From: an uncultured Burkholderiales bacterium
GTDB lineage: Bacteria; Pseudomonadota; Gammaproteobacteria; Burkholderiales; Burkholderiaceae_C
Assembly: GCA_937927685.1 (NCBI GenBank)
Contig: CALBSC010000044.1
Span: 1-49,420 of the forward strand
Direction: 5' to 3'
Length of the DNA: 49,420 nt
The notes under the pieces are model-generated. The model had not been told where the DNA came from, did not search any database, and saw only the letters and a list, made by a program, of their open reading frames with translations. Positions 43,344-49,420 of the stretch are shown here, in pieces (the stretch's first letter is position 1; every line of letters begins with the position of its first letter). Position numbers and translations under genes: made by a program.

Positions 43344-43907
43344 TCAGGCCTGTTTCAGGTAGGCGTCCCATCCCGGGGCTGCCGCATCCTTGGCCGCCAG
43401 GAGCGGGGCCGTCAGGCCGGCTTCGGCCAGCGGCCAGGCTATCGCGAGTTGCGGGTCGTCCCAGCGCAGGCTGCGCTCATGCGCCGGGGACCAGTAGTCC
43501 GTGGTTTTGTACAAGAATTCGGCGCTCTCGCTCAGCACCAGAAACCCATGCGCCAGGCCAGGGGGGATCCACAACTGCCGCTTGTTTTCGCCGGAGAGCC
43601 GCACCCCTGCCCAGTGCCCGAAGGTGGGTGAGCCGTGCCGGATGTCGACGGCCACATCAAACACCTCGCCCTGTGTCACCCGCACCAGCTTGCCCTGCGC
43701 GTGTTCCACCTGGTAATGCAGACCCCGCAGTACCCCCTTGGCCGAACGGCTGTGGTTGTCCTGCACGAAAGGCACGCTCACCCCGGTGCAGTGTTCAAAG
43801 TCACGCGCATTGAAGCTCTCAAAAAAGTACCCGCGTGCATCACCAAATACTTGTGGATCCAGTATTTGTACGCCTTCGATCTCGGTGGGGGTGACGGTGT
43901 AGGCCAT
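43344..43907 (-). CDS. rmlC: dTDP-4-dehydrorhamnose 3,5-epimerase
   Basis: Cupin epimerase of 187 residues for the third step of dTDP-L-rhamnose synthesis. It has FVQDNHSRSAKGVLRGLHYQ with the catalytic His, and the strand HWAGVRLSGENKRQLWIPPG, ending in the LVLSESAEFLYKTTDYW segment. Length is normal. It is the last gene of the rml set but is parted from rmlA by 130 bases holding several palindromes. Confidence 0.96.
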   Translation of the reverse strand: MAYTVTPTEIEGVQILDPQVFGDARGYFFESFNARDFEHCTGVSVPFVQDNHSRSAKGVLRGLHYQVEHAQGKLVRVTQGEVFDVAVDIRHGSPTFGHWAGVRLSGENKRQLWIPPGLAHGFLVLSESAEFLYKTTDYWSPAHERSLRWDDPQLAIAWPLAEAGLTAPLLAAKDAAAPGWDAYLKQA

Positions 43908-43924
43908 GAGGTTTTCTCTGTGGA

Positions 43925-44009
43925 TTCGATGACTGCGGTCGGGAGAGGATCATCGAACCAGGGAATAAATTGGAATCTGACCCCGATTAACCCAAGGGGG
44001 CCGGCCCCC
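43925..44009. repeat. palindromes and a short dispersed-type motif between rmlA and rmlC
   Basis: Three items lie in this gap. TTCGATGA (43925-43932) and TCATCGAA (43950-43957) are a perfect 8-bp inverted repeat. AAATTGGAATCTGACCCC at 43968-43984 (approximate edges) resembles a short motif I recall as common near REP-type elements. GGGGGCCGGCCCCC (43996-44009) is a perfect 14-bp palindrome. No open frame is present. Confidence 0.4.
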
Positions 44010-44037
44010 ATCCAACCCATGACCCGACCCGGGCTGA

Positions 44038-44922
44038 TCAGGGTTTGAGCAGTTGCAGCAAGTATTGCCCATAACTGTTCTTGGCCAGCGGGTGTGCGAG
44101 TCGTTCAATTTGAGCGGCATCGATCCAGCCCTGATGGAAGGCGATTTCTTCGGGGCAGGCCACCATCAGGCCCTGGCGCTTTTGCAGGGTGGCGATGAAA
44201 CTCGCGGCTTCTTGCAGGCTGTCATGCGTACCGGTATCGAGCCAGGCGTAGCCGCGACCCATGATTTCCACGTGCAACTGTTGCTGCTCAAGGTAGTAGC
44301 GGTTGACATCGGTGATCTCGAGTTCGCCACGCGCCGAGGGCTTGATGTCGGCGGCGATGTCGCAGACCTGGGTATCGTAGAAGTACAAACCGGTGACCGC
44401 GTAGTTGGACTTGGGGACCGGAGGCTTCTCCTCGATGCTGACGGCGCGTTGTTGTCCATCGAACTCCACCACGCCGTATCGCTCGGGGTCGTGGACATGG
44501 TACGCAAACACCGTGGCCCCTTGGTCGCGCGCCTGGGCACTGGCCAGTTGTTTGACCAGATCGTGACCATAAAAAATATTGTCGCCCAGCACCAGTGCAC
44601 TGGGGAGAGAGCCGACGAATTCGCGGCCGATGATGAAAGCCTGCGCCAATCCGTCCGGGCTGGGTTGCACCGCATACTGGATGTGCATGCCCCAGCGTGA
44701 GCCATCGCCAAGCAATTCCTGAAACCGGGGCGTGTCTTGCGGAGTCGAGATGATCAGCACCTCGCGAATGCCGCTCAGCATCAGCGTGGTGAGCGGATAG
44801 TAGATCATGGGCTTGTCGTACACCGGCAGCAGTTGCTTGGAGACAGCCTGCGTCACCGGATACAGGCGAGTGCCCGAGCCGCCGGCGAGGATGATGCCCT
44901 TGCGTGCAGTCGTGGTGGTCAT
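44038..44922 (-). CDS. rmlA: glucose-1-phosphate thymidylyltransferase
   Basis: Nucleotidyltransferase of 294 residues that makes dTDP-glucose, the first step of dTDP-rhamnose synthesis. The signature GGSGTRLYP is at residues 14-22, with KQLLPVYDKPMIYYPL just after and LGDNIFYGHDL holding the metal Asp. Its start overlaps the rmlD stop by four bases, and AGGAG lies about 9 bases upstream of the ATG. Confidence 0.97.
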   Translation of the reverse strand: MTTTTARKGIILAGGSGTRLYPVTQAVSKQLLPVYDKPMIYYPLTTLMLSGIREVLIISTPQDTPRFQELLGDGSRWGMHIQYAVQPSPDGLAQAFIIGREFVGSLPSALVLGDNIFYGHDLVKQLASAQARDQGATVFAYHVHDPERYGVVEFDGQQRAVSIEEKPPVPKSNYAVTGLYFYDTQVCDIAADIKPSARGELEITDVNRYYLEQQQLHVEIMGRGYAWLDTGTHDSLQEAASFIATLQKRQGLMVACPEEIAFHQGWIDAAQIERLAHPLAKNSYGQYLLQLLKP

Positions 44923-45857
44923 GAGGCCGGTCTCCTGAGTTCATCTAGCGTACTTCGAACGCCCGCTTGCCAGTCGGGCAAGGTCACGCCGAAGGTTTGT
45001 TCAAAAAGCGACACATCCAGCCGCGAATTCAGCGGCCGTTGTGCGGGTGTGGGGTAGTCAGCGGTCGTGATGGGGGTGACCTGCATCGGCCCGGCCTTGA
45101 GCGCCCAGCCTCTGGCCTGGGCCTCGCTCAACACCAGACGGGCATAGTCACTCCAGTGGGTTTCGCCTCGGGGCGCCAGGTGGTACAGCCCCCACGGCGC
45201 TGCGCGGTGAGCGGCGGCTTCGGCTTGTACGCAGTGTCGCCAGGCGCGCCAACCCATCTGCGCAAGCAGGCCGGCCGGGGTGGGGACACCCGCTTGATCG
45301 GCCACCACACGCAAGCCCTCTCGTTCGATGGCCAGCCGCAGCATGGTCTTGAGGAAATTGCCCCCGTGGGCGCCCATCACCCAGCTGGTGCGCAAGATCA
45401 AATGGCGCGACAAGTGCTGACGAACGCCAGCCTCACCCAAGGCCTTGGTCTTCCCGTACACGGAAAGCGGCTGCACGGGATCGTTTTCACGGTGAGGCTG
45501 TTGACCCGTGCCGGCAAAGACGTAATCGGTGGAATAGTGGACCATCGAAGCGCCCACACCGGCAGCCTCTTGCGCCAGCAGAGTGGGCAAGGCTGCATTG
45601 AGCGCATGCGCCAGATCGGGTTCGGATTCTGCCTTGTCCACCGCGGTGTAGGCCGCAGCATTCACGATCAGTTGGGGGCGTTGCTGTCGCACCCAGTCGC
45701 GCACAGCCTGTGCGTCTGCAAGATCCAGTTCCTGTCGGCTGGGCGCTTGCATCTGCGACAGGGCCGCGTCATGCCGGCCCAAGCGCAACCATTCGGTCCC
45801 GACCTGACCACTGCCGCCCAGCAGCAAGATGTTCACGACCGGGCCGTGCTCAGCCAT
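44919..45857 (-). CDS. rmlD: dTDP-4-dehydrorhamnose reductase
   Basis: NAD(P)H-dependent reductase of 312 residues that completes dTDP-L-rhamnose. It has the Rossmann start ILLLGGSGQVG (about residues 10-20), NAAAYTAVDKAE, STDYVFAG and the YGKTKALGE catalytic Tyr/Lys pair. The ATG at 45857 overlaps the rmlB stop by 8 bases; a GTG seven codons further in (MAEHGPV removed) is an alternative start. Order is B-D-A-C. Confidence 0.95.
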   Translation of the reverse strand: MAEHGPVVNILLLGGSGQVGTEWLRLGRHDAALSQMQAPSRQELDLADAQAVRDWVRQQRPQLIVNAAAYTAVDKAESEPDLAHALNAALPTLLAQEAAGVGASMVHYSTDYVFAGTGQQPHRENDPVQPLSVYGKTKALGEAGVRQHLSRHLILRTSWVMGAHGGNFLKTMLRLAIEREGLRVVADQAGVPTPAGLLAQMGWRAWRHCVQAEAAAHRAAPWGLYHLAPRGETHWSDYARLVLSEAQARGWALKAGPMQVTPITTADYPTPAQRPLNSRLDVSLFEQTFGVTLPDWQAGVRSTLDELRRPAS

Positions 45858-46908
45858 AGTGGGCCGCCACCCACTGGCGGTATTGCCCACTGGTGACGTC
45901 CTCCACCCATTGGGCATGGGTCAGGTACCAGTCGATGGTCTTGGTGATGCCGGATTCAAAGGTTTCGACGGGACGCCACCCCAGTTCGCGCTCGATCTTG
46001 CGAGCGTCAATGGCGTAGCGACGATCGTGTCCGGGGCGGTCCTTCACGAACGTGATCTGGCTGCTGTAGGACTTGCCATCGGCACGCGGTCGCACCGCAT
46101 CCAGCCGGTGACAGATGGTGTGCACCACTTCCAGGTTGGGTTTTTCGTTCCAGCCGCCGATGTTGTAGGTCTCGCCCACGCGCCCGGCTTCCAGCACCCG
46201 CAGAATGGCGCGGCAATGGTCTACCACGTAGAGCCAGTCTCTCACCTGCTGGCCATCTCCATAGATGGGCAGGGGCTTGCCCGCCAGGGCATGGTGAATC
46301 ACCAGCGGAATGAGTTTTTCCGGAAAGTGGTAGGGCCCGAAGTTATCGCCGCAGTTGGTGGTCAGCACCGGAAGCCCGTAGGTGTGATGCCAGGCTCTCA
46401 CCAGGTGATCGCTGGCAGCCTTGCTGGCCGAGTACGGGTTGTTGGGTTCAAAGGCGTTGGTTTCGGCAAAGGGCGGGTCGGTTGGACTCAGCGTGCCGTA
46501 CACCTCATCGGTGCTCACGTGAACAAACCGGAAGGCCTCACGCCGCTCAGGGGCCAGGGTCTGCCAGTGGCCGCGCACGGCTTCCAGCAACTGGAACGTG
46601 CCCACCACATTGGTCTGGATGAAATCGCCCGGGCCGTGAATGGACCGATCGACGTGTGATTCGGCGGCAAAGTTCACCACCGCGCGCGGTTGATGCTCAC
46701 TCAGCAAACGCTCCACCAGCGCGCGGTCGCCAATGTCACCTTGCACAAATACATGGCGCGGGTCCTGCTTGAAGGCCGCCAGGTTGGCCAGATTGCCTGC
46801 GTAAGTGAGCTTGTCCAGGTTGACGATGGTTTCATCGCTGGCGCCCAGCGCGGTGCGAACAAAGTTACTGCCGATAAACCCGGCGCAACCAGTAACAAGC
46901 AAAGTCAT
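45850..46908 (-). CDS. rmlB: dTDP-glucose 4,6-dehydratase
   Basis: NAD-dependent extended SDR of 352 residues for the second step of dTDP-rhamnose synthesis. The NAD loop TGCAGFIGSNFV is at 6-17, with HVSTDEVYG holding the active-site Thr-Asp-Glu, and the YSASKAASD Tyr/Lys pair. It leads the four-gene rml set; dTDP-rhamnose would go to LPS O-antigen, glycolipid or exopolysaccharide. No glycosyltransferase is in the window. Confidence 0.97.
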   Translation of the reverse strand: MTLLVTGCAGFIGSNFVRTALGASDETIVNLDKLTYAGNLANLAAFKQDPRHVFVQGDIGDRALVERLLSEHQPRAVVNFAAESHVDRSIHGPGDFIQTNVVGTFQLLEAVRGHWQTLAPERREAFRFVHVSTDEVYGTLSPTDPPFAETNAFEPNNPYSASKAASDHLVRAWHHTYGLPVLTTNCGDNFGPYHFPEKLIPLVIHHALAGKPLPIYGDGQQVRDWLYVVDHCRAILRVLEAGRVGETYNIGGWNEKPNLEVVHTICHRLDAVRPRADGKSYSSQITFVKDRPGHDRRYAIDARKIERELGWRPVETFESGITKTIDWYLTHAQWVEDVTSGQYRQWVAAHYG

Positions 46909-46938
46909 GATGGGCTGCGGGGCAGCAAGGGAGGTGGT

Positions 46939-47811
46939 TTATTCCTCGGCAGCCTTTTCCAGCACCACCTGACGCACCATGTCCCGCAGCAGTTTTTTCT
47001 CCTGGAAACTCAAGGTGCGCTCCAGCACTTTTCGGACTTGCAGCAACAGGTGCCGGTCCACTTCCTGGGGAATGCCTCGGCTGTCTTGCAATTCTTCGCG
47101 CAGGTCCAGGCGGATGTCCTCGGGTTCCTCGTCCCACCAGGCCTGTACCACTTCCTGCAGTTTGGCGCGAACCACTTCCGGATCGGGCGCTTCGGCTTCG
47201 TGCCCCATGGGGTGCAACGACGGGCTGTCGACGGAAGCCTGCCGCGAGGAGAGCAGGTCACGAATCGCTTGCGAATGCATGACGATGCGCCGATCGGCTT
47301 GCTCGAGCATGCGCGTCCAGCCCGGGTCGGTTTCAAACAGCTTGGACAAGTTGCGTGAGGACTCGTCGCACACCAGATGCACACTCAGGCCATGCAACTG
47401 GGCCTGGTCGATCAACGGGGTCAGTCGCTCATCATCGCTGATCAGGAGAATGTGCTGGCAGGCCCGGTGACTCACCAGTTGGTTGAGATCGGTGCTGATG
47501 GTCCGCAGCATGGAGGCGCCCTTGTCTTGCTGATGGTTCACCAGCAGTCGCACCACCTGATCGTTCGGGTATTGGCCGTCATGCTGGTCGGTGTACCAGT
47601 AGATGCGGCGCAAATCGCATGGCAGGCCCCACTGCTGCAGCAAGGCGGTCAACACGCCGTGCAGGGCATGACGGTTCAGCTTGTCGTCGCCCGCCGCCTC
47701 ACTGTCGGTCGCCAGTAACCAGTTGAGGAAGCGTCCATCGACCAGGGCAATGCAGTCCTGGCTGGGGTCATGTCGAAGGGCGTGGTTGTGGTGGTGGGAT
47801 TCGCGTTTCAA
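46939..47811 (-). CDS. NYN-domain protein (PIN-like nuclease fold), TTG start
   Basis: Protein of 290 residues. Residues 18-165 look like a NYN domain: an early acidic site CIALVDGRFLNWLL, then YWYTDQHDGQ and the later acids in LLISDDERLTPLIDQA, arranged as in metal-dependent RNases of the PIN-like group. Residues 190-290 are a charged helical tail (EVVRAKLQEVVQAWWDEEPE, then LLLQVRKVLERTL). The start is TTG at 47811, since upstream codons to the stop at 47881 include no ATG or GTG. It lies 30 bases before rmlB. Its target RNA, if any, is unknown. Confidence 0.8.
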   Translation of the reverse strand: MKRESHHHNHALRHDPSQDCIALVDGRFLNWLLATDSEAAGDDKLNRHALHGVLTALLQQWGLPCDLRRIYWYTDQHDGQYPNDQVVRLLVNHQQDKGASMLRTISTDLNQLVSHRACQHILLISDDERLTPLIDQAQLHGLSVHLVCDESSRNLSKLFETDPGWTRMLEQADRRIVMHSQAIRDLLSSRQASVDSPSLHPMGHEAEAPDPEVVRAKLQEVVQAWWDEEPEDIRLDLREELQDSRGIPQEVDRHLLLQVRKVLERTLSFQEKKLLRDMVRQVVLEKAAEE

Positions 47812-47879
47812 AATAAATACTCGTGTAGGTTGAACAAACGTGGGTAGAAGGCCCCATAGCCCGTCGGTAGCACCTAGGC

Positions 47880-47885
47880 ATTATA
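47880..47885 (-). promoter_or_regulatory. possible -10 box upstream of the NYN gene
   Basis: The minus strand reads a perfect TATAAT about 70 bases before the TTG start. A CTGACT with four matches to the -35 lies 15 bases upstream, shorter than ideal. Confidence 0.4.
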
Positions 47886-47946
47886 GGAGCCACCCTGCAG
47901 AGTCAGGGCCGGGCACAGCGAAGCGGATCACATCGGACGGTTCCTT

Positions 47947-48573
47947 TCAGGCAGGGGATTGCAAGACAGCGATCAGATCCATCCCTAGCGGGTCGGCGAA
48001 ATCTGCGGGGCTCACATAGCCACGATCACCGGCTGCCAATGCCACGCCGGCTTGTTCGAAGCAGGCGGCCACGTATTCGGAGCAAATGAATTCCTTCAGG
48101 GCCGTCTCCTTGCGATGTGCAACCGGGGTTTGCAGCGAATTGCCGAGGATGCGGGCCGCGATGCGCACGATTTCCTGCCGGTTGTAGGCGCTGCCGAATT
48201 GGTCAACCGCAAATTGCAACATGCGCTGGACGCTGATCGCCGATGAAACACTGGCGAATGTGCGGTGACGCACCACCACCAAACCGCCCGGATACGGCCG
48301 GTCCTGGGCGTAGTGGGTGAGGTAGCGAGACAGGGGCACAGCGCGCACACCAAAGGTCTCCACACTCTCGAATAGCATGATGCGGTCGATGGCGTCGAGC
48401 CGCACGATCAGGGCCACATGGCTCCACAGGCTGTCCGTGGCCTGCTGGATCAATTCGGAAAACACCCCGCGACCGCTGCACAGCAACACATCGCCGGTTT
48501 GCAGGCGTGCACGCAGGGTGCTGTCGTAGGGCTGGACGGGCGCGCTGGGGAAGGTGTGAGGCGTGATGAGCAT
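47947..48573 (-). CDS. YiiX/YebB-like permuted NlpC/P60 (papain-fold) protein
   Basis: Protein of 208 residues with the circularly permuted papain-like layout. The catalytic His lies early, in GDVLLCSGRGVF...WSHVALIVR (about residues 27-58), and the Cys lies late, in FICSEYVAACFEQAG (about 163-177). Members act on peptides or lipids at the envelope, or are of unknown role. No signal peptide is seen. It sits between uppS and the NYN gene, all on one strand with gaps of 95 and 135 bases, so co-transcription is uncertain. Confidence 0.82.
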   Translation of the reverse strand: MLITPHTFPSAPVQPYDSTLRARLQTGDVLLCSGRGVFSELIQQATDSLWSHVALIVRLDAIDRIMLFESVETFGVRAVPLSRYLTHYAQDRPYPGGLVVVRHRTFASVSSAISVQRMLQFAVDQFGSAYNRQEIVRIAARILGNSLQTPVAHRKETALKEFICSEYVAACFEQAGVALAAGDRGYVSPADFADPLGMDLIAVLQSPA

Positions 48574-48668
48574 GTGGCCATCATGCGGTGGCCACGCGAT
48601 CCAGGGAAGTGATCGGGCCCGGTGAAGAGGGTAATCGCTGACGTGAACAGATCACGCCGACGGGGAGG

Positions 48669-49418
48669 TCAGACCGACTCGCCCAGGCTATAGGTTTTCA
48701 GAGGGGCGCCACTGACTTGCTCGTCGGTCTTGCCAAAGCGGCGGACCCGGTTGCCGAACCAGTTCAGCGCCACATCCAGGGCCTGCTCGTCGAAATCAGG
48801 CCACAGGACGTCCGTGAAGTAGTACTCGGTGTAAGCCATTTGCCACAGCATGAAGTTGCTGATGCGCGATTCCCCGCCGGTGCGGATGAGCAAGTCCGGG
48901 TCGGGCATGCCCGCCGTGCTCAGATGCCCGGCCAGATCCTGCGGTGAAAGGGTAGACAACGGCGTATCCGGGTTGGATGCTTGCCAGGACTGGACGGCGT
49001 GCAGGATGTCCCACTGACCGCCATAGTTGGCCGCCACGGTCAGGTTCAGGCGGGTGTTGTGGGCCGTGGCCGATTCGGCGTCTTCGATCAGACGCTGAAG
49101 CGGCACATCGAAGGCTTCACGGTTGCCAATGACGCGCAGGCGCACGCCTTGCTCGCGCATCTCCTGGACCTCTCGGGTGAGGTACTGGATGAACAGCGAC
49201 ATAAGCGCGGAGACCTCATCGGCCGGGCGTCGCCAGTTTTCCGTGCTGAAAGCAAAGAGGGTGAGGTACTCCACGCCCCGATCGGCACAGGCCCGCACGA
49301 TGCGCTTGAGTCCGCTCGCCCCCATCAAATGGCCAGCCTGCCGCGGCAACCGACGACGCTTGGCCCAACGGCCATTGCCATCCATGATGATGGCCAGGTG
49401 TCGTGGAGAGGCAGACAT
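48669..49418 (-). CDS. uppS: isoprenyl transferase, undecaprenyl diphosphate synthase
   Basis: Cis-prenyltransferase of 249 residues that makes the C55 lipid carrier for peptidoglycan and O-antigen. It has HLAIIMDGNGRWAKRR with the catalytic Asp (about residues 7-22), LFAFSTENWRRP and the C-terminal DLLIRTGGESRISNFMLWQ. The ATG at 49418 is 2 bases from the window edge, so a slightly longer N-terminus cannot be excluded. Its product would carry the rhamnose-containing glycans implied by the rml genes. Confidence 0.95.
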   Translation of the reverse strand: MSASPRHLAIIMDGNGRWAKRRRLPRQAGHLMGASGLKRIVRACADRGVEYLTLFAFSTENWRRPADEVSALMSLFIQYLTREVQEMREQGVRLRVIGNREAFDVPLQRLIEDAESATAHNTRLNLTVAANYGGQWDILHAVQSWQASNPDTPLSTLSPQDLAGHLSTAGMPDPDLLIRTGGESRISNFMLWQMAYTEYYFTDVLWPDFDEQALDVALNWFGNRVRRFGKTDEQVSGAPLKTYSLGESV

Positions 49419-49420
49419 GA

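Overview
The window reads as ordinary chromosomal DNA of a high-GC betaproteobacterium, most likely Burkholderiales and close to Comamonadaceae. The reasons are the gene content and neighbourhoods (liu leucine-catabolism cluster, tetrameric-type adenosylhomocysteinase behind an SAH riboswitch, slmA-argB, paaABCDE, a PHA phasin, a double-length UvrA paralog) and uniformly GC-rich codon use. I see no phage, insertion sequence, CRISPR array, tRNA or rRNA. No stretch above 300 bases lacks a gene.

Region 1 (1-13634) is a branched-chain and acyl-CoA catabolic block. It holds isovaleryl-CoA dehydrogenase (5' end cut by the window), beta-carbonic anhydrase, thiolase, a short-chain dehydrogenase, a second acyl-CoA dehydrogenase and a YchJ-like protein. 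A divergent AraC-type regulator follows, then methylcrotonyl-CoA carboxylase beta subunit, methylglutaconyl-CoA hydratase, carboxylase alpha subunit, a GhrA-like reductase, HMG-CoA lyase, a DUF1289 protein and a DsbA-fold isomerase. Together the genes take isovaleryl-CoA to acetoacetate plus acetyl-CoA; the carbonic anhydrase could supply the bicarbonate the carboxylase uses.

Region 2 (13878-24767) holds an MHS-family transporter with a large insert predicted to be periplasmic, a clear intrinsic terminator, a small membrane protein, and a 1910-residue UvrA paralog with four ABC ATPase modules. On the other strand are a HAD phosphatase, release factor 3 and an orphan receiver-domain protein.

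Region 3 (24768-28162) is the activated-methyl-cycle block: promoter, SAH riboswitch, ahcY, tlyA and metF. Region 4 (28211-32046, minus strand) is paaABCDE, phenylacetyl-CoA epoxidase, behind a near-perfect 28-bp palindrome at the promoter. An M20 amidohydrolase and a phasin follow on the plus strand.

Region 5 (34241-41701) is a divergent sugar-acid catabolic locus. The minus arm holds two short-chain dehydrogenases and a fumarylacetoacetate-hydrolase-family enzyme. The plus arm holds a FadR-type regulator, a UxaA-type dehydratase, an Ldh_2-type dehydrogenase and a mannitol/uronate dehydrogenase. It looks like a non-phosphorylative route ending in diketo-acid hydrolysis; its substrate cannot be fixed from sequence. 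Region 6 (41752-49418, minus strand) has slmA, argB, the dTDP-rhamnose genes rmlBDAC, a NYN-domain protein, a YiiX-like permuted papain-fold protein and uppS.

I did not find a clearly new system. The best leads are the sugar-acid locus, the transporter insert, the doubled UvrA with one degraded zinc finger, and the exact promoter/riboswitch architecture of ahcY. Functions are assigned by recognising family motifs by eye; no database search was possible.
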